The notes: generated by a model not told the origin, from the letters alone. DNA of 64,000 nt from Epiperipatus broadwayi (GCA_028023455.1 JAQFVV010000056.1:1488001-1552000), one strand, 5' to 3'; shown: positions 12,139-24,627, counted from the first letter of the stretch. Translations and numbers: made by a program.

Positions 12139-13130
12139 TAACAGTCAGATTCGTCTATCTCGCTAACACACTGCAGAATTCAAACCCCAAACATGAAACT
12201 GAACACTCTAAGAGGGGTTGCCTTCTAGATATACTAAGTTCGAATCTAAAGTCCAAATTCTACTGCGCCACCTACATGATAACGCATCTGATGCTACTAA
12301 TAATATATCCCTTTACCGGTGCCTGGTGGTCAGGGAGAAACAAAGAGACTCTATACTACGAGATAAGTTGGGTTGCTAATTAACATCTATGGATAGTACA
12401 AAAGAAATGTATAAAATAGATATATAGACCAAGACAGTGATAGGGATCAATAAAATAAAAGATCAAAATTAGTTTATAAGATTTAAAAGATTTATTTATA
12501 TAGCAAGAAATATATATAACGCACACTGTCTGCTTATATGAGACAGGGGTGCTTACCAAAATGGCTGTTAGCATAATATTTCATAAAATTTACATTAAAA
12601 GATTGTTAAGTACATAGTCTATACCTCGGGCTAATATAGTATTATAATAATGTGCTTAAAAGAGATAGGAAGATGTGCGAGGTCCTTTGAGTAAATTATA
12701 AAAGTTTAATAAAACATTTGAACATTAAGGTTTAATAGAATATTTCTTGATTTCGAGAATAGCATGGACCAAAGCTTATTAAGTAATAAAGTGGGGTGTG
12801 ATCAAGGCATTTATTTTATAATTATAATTAAAGTTATATTGGGAGGTCGGTATTGCTAATAAGGAATTTATTAAAGGATGGAGGGTGTGATACATTTAAA
12901 TCATGGATGCTTTGTAAAATATAGATAAGTAAAATTATAGTGAATATGTGAAACAACTACGGAGGGTGTCTCGCCATTGATCTGTAGGAAGGTGTTGTCA
13001 TGGACACCCGAAGTCTGGACTCATCCAAAACTTAGCAACTGGGTGATGGCTGCGTCTAATTCCCAGGTGTGACATTCAAGGACACACTCTGCCTGGGAGC
13101 CACAGAAAGTGAAATTGGAAATGGTCTTGG
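12139..13130. repeat. LTR-like dispersed repeat, copy 2
   Basis: It starts TGTAACAGTCAGAT, shared with 21,952, and carries GGGAGAAACAAAGAGA about 200 bp on, like the copies at 1.1 kb and 22.1 kb. The TG start suits an LTR 5' end. It includes a GC-richer block at 12,960-13,115. I find no protein-coding internal region and no matching partner LTR, so a solo or decayed element is likely. Confidence 0.35.
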
Positions 13131-15289
13131 CTATTTAAAGCTTTTGGAGATAAACAAAGCAGTCTCGACAATCAATACACTTACTGGCAATACCCGACTA
13201 ACGTATATAAAGCATACAAAAGGGATTTACTTAGATTGAGAAAATGCCTAATCAATTCCCAATAATTATTTAAAGAGAGTCTGCCCATTCTCGATCTCAA
13301 TTATGAACTTTGAAATTAAAGCAAACTATATTTTAAAATAGGAAAATGCATGCTTGCGGGTTTGAAAAGAAAGCATAGATTTATTTACGCAATCATGCAT
13401 TTGTGACACATTTAATCATTGACCTCGCACATACTCTCATATTAGGTTAAAATCGATGTATGTGGATTTTAAACTATAATTATTACATATATTGACTAAG
13501 ATTAGAATAGCCCTTGAATGAGTGATTCATGAGATAATAAAATGGGAACTATTTATAATTTTTAAATGCCTTAATATCGGCATCTTGCTTTCAACAAAGG
13601 GAATAATTCACTCGGTCAAAGACTATTCTGGCACACTATCATGATAAAATAAAGAGAAAAATTAATAAATATAAAATATTAACCCAAGGATAGAGAGCAA
13701 AATTACTGATTATATTAGAACATTTTATAGAAATGCATGATAAAGTAAAGTAAAATGGAAAAAAATTTAAATAGCTATACCGTATTAATTATAGGAGAGA
13801 ATCACAAGAGCTCTTGGGTTAATGTTGGGGTTACCTTTGGAGAAGCATTTGCAGGTAGATTGATTGTCGGTAGGTTTTATATGACTCAGCAGCAAAATCT
13901 GGTATTGTTCATATTTTGGCAGCAGCAGCAGTTTCAGGGTTTCCTATGTGACAGCATTAGATGGTATAGAGCAGCGGCTGGCCATTCCCGAGGGGAAAAT
14001 AGCCTTCTTGCCGGCTCTACTCTGTCATTTTAAAGATAACAATTTTAAAGATTGGATGATTCATAGATATTTCAAGTGATATTGTAGAACATGGTAAAAT
14101 TTATTTGAAGACGAAACTCAGCTTCAAATACTTAAATTGGCAGGCATGTAGCTATTTGAATCCGAAGGTCTCAGAGAGTTCAGCAACAATTATTTTAGAA
14201 TATCTTCGAATCTCTTGGAATATTGCTAGAATACTAGAATAATATTAGAATAATGCTAGAATATAGAATAATTGCTAGAATATTACTAGAATGAAGAACA
14301 AAAAACCCTCCTATATATAGTGAAATTGCACAATACAACTGCCCTGGGGCATTACAAAAATATTCCAAACTTTATTCACTTATCAGCTGTAATCAATCCT
14401 ATCCGAATGTCTAAAGGAATTCAACAAAATTGTAATTAATTTCTATTGTTAATTTCCCTGTTGACATTTGGATTACAACTTTGATTTAATTAAAACCAAC
14501 TTTTGCTAATTGAAAGAAAAGACCTTAATTGGACATCTGCTGCATTTCTAGATAAACTTCTATAACATTAAATAATTAAAACTATTGTTCCTCCCAGCCC
14601 TCATTTATTTTTAACAGAAAATATATGGTGTGATTTTAAATCTAAAAGAAAGTTATTTTACTTTTAATTTTTAATATTTGAATCTATTTATGAAGCGAAT
14701 ATAAATTTTATTTTAAATCAAAACAATATTACGACTGGAATATATTTTTTGTAAACAGATTCAAACAAAATAATTTTAAATAACAATTTATTATTCTAAC
14801 ATAAGTTTTAAAATAAATATCACAGTGTGTGTGCAATTATGACCTATATAACCTACTTTTTAAATAAATCTCTTTTATGTGTAATACACTTAATTTATAA
14901 CATTTTATTTATTGAGCATGAATTATACAATTATATATAACACGAGCGTTGTACTCGTGGTTTAAAATTGGGTGGGATTTTCGGCATATAAGCGCATTGC
15001 AGACATACTACGATACATTGGGGTGTAAACTAAGGTATGAGGGTAGGAAAGAGGTGAGAAAAGATGAAACGAAGATCTGCAAAGCAGATCTTACTGTTTC
15101 AATATATGTGAGTATTTTTTTTTTATGGTCACTTACCGATCATTAATAATACTTAGTAAATAGTTATTCCACTGTTTAGAAAAAAAATATTAAAAATATA
15201 AAAACATTAATCTTCCTTTCCAAAAGTGTTCTAGCAAAATCTTTTTATCTTTCTACTTGGCCAATTAAAAAAAATATTCCATTATTTCA
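13131..15289. other. gene-free interval with one GC-richer island
   Basis: An open frame of 92 codons at 13,755-14,033 has a Gln run (CAGCAGCAGCAG at 13,920-13,931) and no recognisable domain. The island at 13,820-14,030 vaguely recalls other GC-richer ends of the LTR-like family. The rest is AT-rich with nothing identifiable. Confidence 0.4.
14193..14293. repeat. degenerate short tandem repeat (TAGAATA-type)
   Basis: About nine imperfect units of TAGAATA spaced by 3-6 nt (for example TTGCTAGAATA, ATATTAGAATA, ATGCTAGAATA). It is a low-complexity minisatellite of roughly 10-12-bp period. Confidence 0.75.
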
Positions 15290-15520
15290 GATGGCTTTAG
15301 GTATGTTGTTGGGGTAGCAATTTTTAGCTATCTTCACAATATGTATTTTTTTCAGAACCAGCACACATCTGTTGGAACAGATAATAATATCCCATACATA
15401 TATACAATCAGTGTTCAGTTTATATTAAGATAGCAATTCCTTAAACTTTATTGAGATGGAGTGGAGGACAAATATAAACTGAAAAATCGTAAGTTGAAAT
15501 CCCTCTACTTATGTATATAA
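15290..15520. repeat. 480-bp family fragment with inverted join
   Basis: 15,359-15,435 reads in minus orientation ('ccagcacacatctgttgg', 'atcagtgttcagttt', 'agatagcaa') like 51,510-51,600. 15,465-15,520 then reads in plus orientation ('gtggagga', 'aactgaaaaatc', 'ctctacttatgt'), the reverse of 4,745-4,800. The segment thus looks like a small minus-to-plus snap-back of the same family. Confidence 0.45.
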
Positions 15521-17399
15521 GAAACAGTCAGCATAAGTAAATTACATAAATTGATTTATTTAAGAAAAAGTGATGGCATATTATAACTAATCTTTGTAAT
15601 TTTTCATGCTATTACAAGTTCCCAAATATTTTTTAATATTAATTTAAGCATATTAATCTTTCCTGCACCATTTAAATATAACTTTAATATTTTTATCTTA
15701 ACACTTATTTGTTCTTTAACAATTTATGTTTATCTTCCTGCTTATGTCTTATTTTTTTTCTCCCAAAATTTTTTGATTTTAGATTTTTTTTAGGGTCTTC
15801 CTATATGCTTATGTTGAATTTAGTTATTTTTTCCTGTTTTTCAATAAATAAAAATGTTTTCAGCATTCTTTTTAGCATCTCTAGACTTCCAATTTATTTT
15901 TTCTATTTTGTTTTGACATTCTATATCCTTATGACTTTATATAATACAATTCCTCAAACAATACTTTACAAGTCTTTTTTTGTTTGTTTTAACTTTAAAA
16001 GTCATATAATAATTTTCAAGCTTTATTAAAAGTATTTAAATTTTTAAATTCTTTGTAATTTTTGTTTTTGTTCTTTCCATAATTATTTAATTATTTACTA
16101 TTCAAAATACAATTCTTAATATTTTATGATTCTGTACTATTTTTATTGCTCTGTTTTCATTTCCATTTATTTTCTAGCAAACATTATAAATTAATATCCA
16201 CCATTTTTGTTGTGACATCAGCAAGTATGATATAGTGAAGCTTTTTCATCTAAGGTTAATTCTATCATTTCAGGTCAATACTCTTCTAGGAAAGAGTAAA
16301 TAAAAGAGATCAGGAACATATTTTTAGTCTTAAATTTTTTTGGTATTTGTGATTTTTTGTTTACCAAACTCTGCAATCTGTATTTTTAATAATTATACAG
16401 TTTCATGGGCATACAATAAAAATGTTTTTGTTTTTTTTATTAGTGTTATTTTTTTAAAAAAAATGTGCAAAAATTAATTCCAACATTTATACTTTATTTA
16501 TTATTTTTTTGTGTTAAGTCAACTTATTAATATAAAAATAAATAATAAAAAAATAGTCCATTTTTGAAGATTTTACCTTATTAATCAAAAATTTTGAAAA
16601 AAAATACATGAAACATCTTTATATGCATTATTTATAAAGAAGGATAAGTGAGTATATTTGATTAACTTATTAACATAAAAAAAATATGAAGCATATTTCA
16701 TAAAATTTTACATTTTTTCTATTTATTTATATAAATTACATGGGTGCCAACTTGCTTTAAGCATCAGGAAATTGTCCAACACATATATTTAAAACAATAT
16801 TTTATTCAATATACTAATGTAATCATTACACAGCCCACTTGTAATGCTGGCCTAAATCACGAAGAACATAAGTTACTCTAGATAAATGATGGTAGACCAC
16901 ACTCTTACATAAGCAAATTAACAAATCACATGATAATAATTTACATACAAGTGTATTTATTAATTGATGTACAACTTATTTTCTTTAATAAAATTAACAA
17001 AACATATAACAGTAATTTATTTACAAAATACAATCATTAATCGATATGCAATTTATTTTTTTAACAAAATCATTTAATCTTTATACTGAAGCAGTCAATC
17101 GTAGCTTAAGATTGAGGTTTGTAGTTCTATCTACTAACCTATGTTTAAACCCAATATTTCATCCCGTTTCTTTAGTCGCATATATATATATTTTAAATAT
17201 ATATTTGAGATGCGCGCCTAAGCTATAAAATTTTAACTTTTAAATAACATTTTTATTATTATTAATTTTTTTTTATTAAAGTACATAGGGGCAGCTCAAA
17301 TATATATATAGGAGCAAACATACTAACAAAATATTAAATTTTTTTTTAATATTTTATTATACATCATTTTTTTCCTATTAAACTGTATATTTTATAAAA
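15521..17399. other. AT-rich interval without identifiable genes
   Basis: Long T-rich runs give Phe-rich open frames (15,709-16,029) that mirror base composition. I recognise no exon or RNA gene. Confidence 0.55.
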
Positions 17400-17557
17400 T
17401 CCAAGATGGAAGATGCAACCGTTAATTGTCCAAAAATAATTAAAGGATTGGAAACACTATTGTTTTAATCTGGGGAATGAATTATTAATTAAAGTTTTTA
17501 TTTAAAATAAAATGAGGATTAAGATTAACGATTGTACTTTTCTTATAAACATTTTGA

Positions 17558-17588
17558 CAAATCTATTTCCAATCTGGAAATAGATTTG
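17558..17588. repeat. perfect 13-bp hairpin
   Basis: CAAATCTATTTCC (17,558-17,570) is exactly complementary to GGAAATAGATTTG (17,576-17,588) across a 5-nt loop. No T-run follows that would suggest a terminator role. Confidence 0.8.
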
Positions 17589-17699
17589 AATATATTTTGG
17601 AATGTTATCTAACAGTTGCAACTTTCAAAAACAATGGACAAAGAAATGTAAAGTTTCTGTTAGATTAAAGATTACAGTTGAGCTAGAGATAAGAAATGG

Positions 17700-18940
17700 A
17701 AAGCATTTTTCAAATACCTGGGCAGGAGTGTAAAATGGACGGATTTTAAATCACCAACAGAGAACTGATTGCTACTAAACACCGTGCTGTTTTGAAATCT
17801 AAAATGATCTAGTAGAAAGCTTTTCCCGACCTTTGTAGGTCATGTTCCACTGCCGTAATATCCTACTGCCCTGAAACAAAGGAAAGCCTAAAGAAGAACT
17901 CTGGAATCCTAAATGGAAGCTTGCTGTCCCATAAGAACTGCCATGCATGAACTGGACTTTTTAATATGGACTCTTAAAATGGTGCAAGGTAATTGAAACT
18001 AAATCTAGCTTGTCTAACTAGTCTCAAACTCTATTAAGAAATATCTTTTAATGTATTATTTATTAACTTTGTGTCTTACTAAAATGTAAATGTAAATTGC
18101 TGTCAAAGAATTTTTATGAATCTTATTCTCTCTCATATGCGCTAACTTTTTTTAACTTTGGTGTGGTCATTTATTTATATGTATTTATTACTTAATTTTA
18201 TCTGTCTATTTTAGTTATTAATATGCCAATCTTAAGCAATCTGACGAGTTGAATTTTGTAAAATCTTTTCTTTCTTCTTTTAAGTAAACCTTCATGAATT
18301 AAGGTTGACATCTTTTTAAAACATAATGCATTATTAATTAATACGCTCACCAGATTGTTTTTATGAGTCAACATTTTGTTTATGCTTTAGTATAAAATTT
18401 TGCGATTTATTAACTCTGGATCCTATTTGGGGAGAATCCAGAACTCAAGCTAATTAACGCTCTGAAACCTTGTTTATTATATAAATGTTATTCAATTCTG
18501 AAAAGGGTGACATTTGTTTTCTATATATAACTGCTAGCTTTTACTTTATTTTTCCATACACTTAAAAATATCAAATACAGTATTTAAATATTCCAGTTAT
18601 TATAAAATCAATGAAGGTGGGATTGAATTATTTCAAATAACAGAAAGGTGGAGAGGTCAAATCTAAACGTATATTTTAGTAAATGAAATCTAAATCTCTC
18701 TCTATATATAACAGCATCGTGTATTATTTGTACGAATTATGGCATTCAAACTAGGATCATTTATTTTAAAGCAGTAAATCTTAGTCAATGTGTTAGTGAC
18801 ATTTATGTGTACTGTGTTACTGACATTCAGCCTTATCTTCGTGATTATATATATGTGCTTCTTAATCTGGGAGTTGCAACAAGTTTGAACCCATAGATTT
18901 CTTTTCAAGCCTTCTCCTGAGGATAGTTGACCTTCCCAGG
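17700..18940. other. mixed interval, no supported gene
   Basis: 17,700-17,995 is GC-richer and ends ATGGTGCAAG before GTAATT, which could mimic a first-exon donor, but its open frames are short and broken. The remainder is AT-rich. Confidence 0.35.
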
Positions 18941-18952
18941 ACCATTTATTTT

Positions 18953-19031
18953 GTATAAAAAGGCCTCTGGCGGTGATTCTTGTAAGTCTGGCACACACTA
19001 TGCCTATCCACTTTCTTCGTATAAAAGGCCT
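18953..19031 (+). promoter_or_regulatory. two TATA-box-like sites in direct repeat
   Basis: GTATAAAAAGGCCT (18,953-18,966) and GTATAAAAGGCCT (19,019-19,031) recur 66 bp apart inside a GC-richer island (18,900-19,210). Both fit a strong TATA consensus. No open frame of note follows, so this may be a promoter inside a decayed retroelement LTR. Confidence 0.35.
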
Positions 19032-20267
19032 GCACGTCGGTGAAGTCTACGGCATGCCTTATCCTCATTTCTCTAAGTACTGTCCAAGAAGGGGGTCTTA
19101 GACTTCATCTTTCATCCAGAATCACAACTTTTCCTGTTATTTCTTTGCCACAATGGCAGCACTGCAAACTTCTTCGTATTATTTCTTTTGCTTCATGGCC
19201 CAGTTTTAATGCTCTAATATTAAAATTGCACTCTGCTTAAATATATATATATATAATGCCGAATATCACTACTAGTAGTTTTATTTATTAAATTTATTTC
19301 AATCTTATACAGTCCCACTGTCGTAATGTATTACTGTATTTAAGAGTATTTGCCTAGAGGGAAATAAAGCGTTCTTCTTACCAGCGCTATTTAAAGAATT
19401 TTCATTACATATTTTGCCATATAATCAAATATAAGTTTTCAAATGTATTTTATTTATTTTCGCGACCATAATGGCGTGAAAATAGTTTATATTATATCTG
19501 TAATGAATCTCTGAACGCTCCCTGAAATAATGCTAGTCACCATGTTTCAGAACTGTAACCCAAAGCGTTAATAGCAATTTTATGTAAATTCTTTCTAATA
19601 ATTGATTGGCATCTTAATATTGAACCCACCAAAGATGTGTGTTTATTTATAGTATATGTCATTTAATTAATAAAAGAGCATATGAGAAATATAGCGTGAA
19701 TGACAATATATAATTAGCTATCGTTTGGTAGACCTCTTGGTCATTCACGCACATACTAATTTATGCAATTAATTTATAAATGTATGTAAATAATTTATCA
19801 TTATATTAAACTAATATTTATTGCTTAACTTGTTTGAGTAGTTTGAATTCCTTTTTTCCACTTCCAAACGTACAGCCATGCATATACATATTTTAGTTAA
19901 GTCATAATTAATAGATGTCTCATTGTTGTCTCTGCTCTACTAGTGGGCTGGATTTAAAATTAATTCTCATGTGCCATCATTGTTATGTTATCCATTAGGT
20001 GTTTGATCTGGGGCTTATGGACTGGGTTCTAATTCAGGTTGGTCCCTGACTTAAATCTTGGGCATAACTGGGTTTGAAATACATTTTATGAGTTCCAGCT
20101 CATGTTAGATGGATAAACACATTTTGACCGGTACAATACATCATAGTATCAATATATTCATAGACAAAGCAAAGCAAAACTCCATATAGTAGTGCCACCT
20201 GTGCTAAACAGAGTAATAAATGGACGCCAGAAGGCTTGTGCATAAAATCCCTATCTAATGCCTACTC

Positions 20268-20326
20268 ATCCAGTATCCCCAGACTAGTTTCTGGCTTGTG
20301 GCCTTCATCAGTAAGGAGCTTTGGAT
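20268..20326 (-). ncRNA. hammerhead ribozyme site 1 of the array
   Basis: Minus strand: core CTGATGA (20,305-20,311), GAAA, palindromic CTAG stem III and the UC of the GUC triplet are intact. Proximal stem I is TCCTTA with TGGGGA (two G-U pairs). Distal stem I is ATCC/GGAT. Stem II is only GGC/GCC with an A-A mismatch next to the core. Confidence 0.7.
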
Positions 20327-20725
20327 CTGAGAGCACTGCATCTAGATCTTAGGATCTAATGCAACCCTCTAGCAGCCACCTTTTATCTCTACTTAACTAC
20401 AAAACTATGAGCATGAAATTGAAAACACAAAAAATATTTTCAATCTAAGCTCAATAGCTTATATAGTCATATAGGTCTGAACTCAGTTCAGCACCCATAC
20501 ATTTTGGTGTCTTTGGCTCTTTAACAACCATAGCCACCACTACCCTATTAGGCAGGATTGGTGTTAAACCAGCAAGCATCACATGATCACATCTCCAATA
20601 CTAGCACATAATTGTTTATAAACAAAGCAAAGCAAAACTCCATATAGTAGTGCCACCTGTGCTAAACAGAGTAATCAATGGACACCAGAAGGCTTGTGCA
20701 TAAAATCCTTATCTAATGCCTACTC

Positions 20726-20784
20726 ATCTAATATCCCCAGACTAATTTCTGGCTTGTGGCCTTCATCAGTGAGGAGCTTTGGAT
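20726..20784 (-). ncRNA. hammerhead ribozyme site 2 of the array (damaged)
   Basis: Minus strand: CTGATGA and GAAA are kept, but stem III reads TTAG, so the four-base palindrome is broken. The distal stem I strand is also changed (AGAT opposite ATCC). Activity is probably reduced. Confidence 0.65.
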
Positions 20785-20867
20785 CTGAGAGCACTGCATC
20801 TAGATCTTAGGATCTAATGCAACCCTCTAGCAACCACCTTTTATCTCTACCTAACTACAAAACTATG

Positions 20868-20926
20868 ATCCAAAGCTCCTCACTGACGAAGGCCACAAGC
20901 CAGAAACTAGTCTGGGGATATTGGAT
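20868..20926 (+). ncRNA. hammerhead ribozyme site 3 of the array
   Basis: Plus strand: the core reads CTGACGA (20,883-20,889), allowed because position 7 of the hammerhead core is variable. ATCC/GGAT distal and TCCTCA/TGGGGA proximal stem I, GAAA, CTAG and GUC are intact. Its first base coincides with the minus-to-plus switch point of the array. Confidence 0.72.
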
Positions 20927-21324
20927 GAGTAGGCATTAGATAGGGATTTTATGCACAAGCCTTCTGGCATCCATTGATTACTCTGTTTAGCACAGGTGGC
21001 ACTACTATATGGAGTTTTGCTTTGCTTTGTTTATAAACAATTATGTGCTAGTATTGGAGATGTGATCATGTGATGCTTGCTGGTTTAACACCAATCCTGC
21101 CTAATAGGGTAGTGGTGGCTATGGTTGTTAAAGAGCCAAAGACACCAAAATGTATGGGTGCTGAACTGAGTTCAGACCCATATGACTATATAAGCTATTG
21201 AGCTTAGATTGAAAATATTTTTTGTGTTTCAATTTCATGCTCATAGTTTTGTAGTTAAGTAGAGATAAAAGGTGGTTGCTAGAGGGTTGCATTAGATCCT
21301 AAGATCTAGATGCAGTGCTCTCAG

Positions 21325-21383
21325 ATCCAAAGCTCCTCACTGATGAAGGCCACAAGCCAGAAACTAGTCTGGGGATATTGGAT
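21325..21383 (+). ncRNA. hammerhead ribozyme site 4 of the array
   Basis: The most intact plus-strand copy. ATCC (21,325-21,328) pairs with GGAT (21,380-21,383). TCCTCA (21,334-21,339) pairs with TGGGGA (21,370-21,375). The core CTGATGA is at 21,340-21,346 and GAAA at 21,360-21,363. Palindromic CTAG follows at 21,364-21,367, then UC at 21,368-21,369 before the predicted cleavage. Stem II is GGC/GCC with a CACAA loop and a core-side A-A mismatch. Confidence 0.75.
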
Positions 21384-21557
21384 GAGTAGGCATTAGATAG
21401 GGATTTTATGCACAAGCCTTCTGGCATCCGTTGATTACTCTGTTTAGCACAGGTGGCACTACTGTATGGAGTTTTGCTTTGCTTTGTTTATAAACAATTA
21501 TGTGCTAGTATTGGAGATGTGATCATGTGATGCTTGCTGCTTTAATATATTCATAGA

Positions 21558-21951
21558 TAATGTCACATTTACTGCACCTTTAACCCCATCGTGAATAAAC
21601 TTAAATATAATATTACACATATATCAGTTGATAAATATAACTTTTCTTTAACTCACATGTCTCCTAATACATATGTTCTATATGGGATATACATCAGCAC
21701 TATTTCTATTACAATAATCATAAGGAATGGTCTTTTTAGATCTTATTTCTAAACATAACAGCTTATATAAAATAACTACAAGAGATGGTCTTTTAGTCTG
21801 AACTCTAACTGAATAAACCTTTTATAGGGAATGGCCGTTTTGGGTTTAAAGCTAATTTAATACAACTACAATTTATACATAGATGACTCATTCTGAGATC
21901 GATCCCTAATTCACCTAACTGATAGGAATGTACTTTCACATTGTAACAGTC
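21558..21951. other. AT-rich spacer, nothing identified
   Basis: It contains two weak 'aatggtcttttt' / 'gatggtctttta' repeats and no open frame or RNA gene. Confidence 0.5.
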
Positions 21952-23093
21952 AGATTTGTACACTCATGCAACAAAATTCAGAGCCCAAGCAAAATATACC
22001 AAAGCTGACCGTAGTGAGGTGGTTGAGACCTCTAATCCGACCAAACTCCAACTCATCTGCCAGTACTCCAAATTTAACACCTTATGAGTGACATTCCTGG
22101 GGCTACACTCAGTTCTCATTTAACCGCGAGCCGACATAGAACAGGGAGAAACACGAGACTTAAGGTCATTACTAACCTAACTAAATAAGTGATATATAAC
22201 ACTCAACACTCTATTAATCTTAACTACCAGACATACACATATAGCATATAAACTCATTAAGAAATTGGAGTATGAACTGTGACATTTAATAATATACTGT
22301 GGATTGGATAAAATACTATGGATTGGATAAGATACTGTGGTTTGGTTTGATCTAGAGTCTGAGCAAGAAAGATATACAACAGTTTATATTTAAAAGGATT
22401 TATTAAAACAATAACAAATGATCTAACACAAAATATCATAATGGCAGGGATTGTATAATCTTCACAAGGTATTCAACACAGGCAAGCATGTTACAATAGT
22501 TGGGACTGTTATCAAGTACATCTGTTCCCTTTTAAACATATTACAATACATGTGTGTGTGAGTTATAGAGGTCATGCCTAATTATTTAATATGCTCATCT
22601 TATGAACTTGACTTGCTTAAGTTAGAAGTTGATACCTTAGTAGAGATGATGATGAGTACAGCCAGTTTTAAAGGCTGTTATATATACTAATTAAATGAGC
22701 AACTAAATAAACTCAGAATCATGCAGATTCAACCTGATAACCCAGATTCAAACTCCAGTCTAAAGCTGAATGATTAATTAATATGGGAAAAAGAACTGGT
22801 TACCATTAGGTCCACATATATGCGCTATGGCGCTATATAAAATATTAAAGAAATAAACTTGCAGTGCGAGTGTGTGATTCTTCAAGAGTTTCAGCATCAA
22901 ATGCTCGGTTTGCTCTGAGACCGACGGTTTGCTGCTATTGATATATGAACATAAAGTTCAGGAAGTCGGATTGGCTTTAGGAAAAATCTGGGTCCGCACG
23001 CCCCCAGTTCTAATGAAGATAGCCATAACCCGAACTAAATAAAGGGGCGGTTTGTTACCGTGAACCCTTGTCAGAGGCAGCAAAACGTAACAC
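21952..23093. repeat. LTR-like dispersed repeat, copy 3
   Basis: It begins TGTAACAGTCAGAT like 12,139 and has GGGAGAAACACGAGA at about 22,145. It contains a short internal duplication of GGATTGGATAA at about 22,300-22,330. ACGTAACA at 23,086-23,093 could be the matching LTR end, giving a TG...CA element of about 1.14 kb. GC-richer DNA near 22,860-23,090 resembles LTR U3/R sequence but has no clear TATA. No coding internal region was found. Confidence 0.35.
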
Positions 23094-24478
23094 ATATAAG
23101 TGTACTATATAAAAACACACCCGCAATGCACGCAATATATATATATAAAGCAATAAGTATGCATATAATTAATTGCGCCTAAAACAGATAGCTTTTATCT
23201 GTCAAGCTAATTCAAAACAGTTCTTAAAATTAGCATTATAAGTATGCTAATAAAATGGGCTTAAACTATATAAAAATAATCTAGTTAAGATCCTGAATCT
23301 GCATATAAATATTCTTAATGAAGGAGGGAAAGTATATTCGATGGGACTTAATACAAACATTAGCAAATATACTTTATCATCTCTAGACAATATATATATC
23401 CCCTTCCAACTAATAGATATCAAAGGTTATAATATAAGATCGGTTAAGCAAACCTTGAAAAAATACGATTTTACAAAATATATATAACTATGATAATAAC
23501 GAGTGGTTAGCGCATTCGTTTATTACCCATATTATAATTTCGAAACAATGATTTAATAAAATAAACAATGCTTTTAAAATGTCTAAGTGAAGATCACAAT
23601 TATCTCCTTTATAAATTACTTACTTAGTTTCATTGTTTCGAAATCTGAGCATATTATCACATATTAAACATAACAAAATGCATTTAAACAAAATATTAAA
23701 ATTACTGAAATTAGGCAAGACCGTTAGTTTGTAGGAATTGAAGAGAATAAATTTCGGACATTTAATGAGTATAAAAAAAATATGAAATCTTTTAATTCAT
23801 AAAAGATTTCAGCAGTTTATAAAATTAAAGTAAGTGATCTTTTTTTCTTTTACATTATATATAAAGTTACACAGATTGATAGTTTCTTTTTAGAAGAGGG
23901 TAAAAATTAAAGAGTTTTTATAATTTAGATAGAACGTTCTTTTTAAAGTGTTATAAGAATTTATAGATTAAAGTTCATACCGCAGCTTTTTTTAAAATTA
24001 TTACCATCTCTCTGCCTCCTTGATTGGACTTGAAGCGTATATCAATGATAGTGGTTGGAATAGGGCGTCTGACAGCATCATAATCTTCAGTGGCCTTTCA
24101 GATAGGTTAAATTTCTTCATATTCTCCATGCAGGTTGCTGGAAAGTCTATTCAAAGGAATGTTTAGAGGAACTGAGAGCAGCCATCTGGCTCAAGAGCCA
24201 GTAAATATATTATTTTACTCGATCATTTTGGATTCTGGTCTCCACAACAATTTACAGGAAAGCAAGCTAAAGAGAAAATTTCAAAAAAATCTGCAATATT
24301 TATATTCCCTAGATCAAAAGCCAGCGACTATCTATTTTAAAACACAATTCAAACTTCTTCTAAGTTTTAGCCTTAGGTCTCTTTTGATTCTTATCTTTTT
24401 TTTATCTTGTTGCCCAAACTTTTACTGGTTTGATCTGGGAAAAGAAATTCATTACAATCGTAATGAATGAGCTCTAGA
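23094..24478. other. gene-free interval
   Basis: AT-rich DNA with a slightly GC-richer segment at 24,000-24,210. The 111-codon open frame at 24,135-24,470 is hydrophobic in its second half but has no recognisable domain, and I do not call it a gene. Confidence 0.45.
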
Positions 24479-24627
24479 ACAATGTCAATAACCTAGGACC
24501 ATCTGATCCCACCTCGAATTTTCTATATCTTTCTTTTCCCCCCCGCTTCTTTTCCCACTCTCGTCTCCTCCCCCCCCAAACAATGTCAATAACCTAGGGA
24601 CCATCTGATCTCACCTGCGAATTATTC
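24479..24627. repeat. pair of 45-bp direct repeats around a C-rich tract
   Basis: AACAATGTCAATAACCTAGG followed by ACCATCTGATC occurs at 24,479 and again at 24,580, about 101 bp apart. Between them lies a pyrimidine tract with C7 and C8 runs (24,537-24,577). Copies differ by one-base indels. Confidence 0.8.

Larger units (their letters stand above)
20165..21543. mobile_element. hammerhead retrozyme-like array: two minus then two plus monomers
   Basis: This is a single insertion of about 1.38 kb flanked by the 14-bp duplication AATATATTCATAGA (20,151-20,164 and 21,544-21,557). The left arm (20,165-20,868) holds two minus-strand ribozyme sites 458 bp apart. The right arm (20,868-21,543) holds two plus-strand sites 457 bp apart, so the monomer is about 457 bp. 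The switch at 20,867/20,868 shares only GA. There is no open frame. The right arm runs 57 nt beyond the sequence where the left arm ends. Tandem noncoding monomers with hammerheads are the hallmark of retrozymes, thought to move through self-cleaved circular RNA. The inverted join is typical of PLE insertions rather than simple LTR retrozymes. Confidence 0.8.

Noticed and set aside
15709-16029. Phe-rich 106-codon open frame, membrane-protein-like
   Set aside because: T-rich strand bias produces hydrophobic frames here; there is no splice context or domain.
17558-17588. Transcription terminator hairpin
   Set aside because: AT-rich 13-bp hairpin with no U-tract in a eukaryotic setting; kept only as an inverted repeat.
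19910-20150. tRNA-derived SINE suggested by GGGTTCTAATTCAGG
   Set aside because: No A box, tail or second copy could be found in the window.
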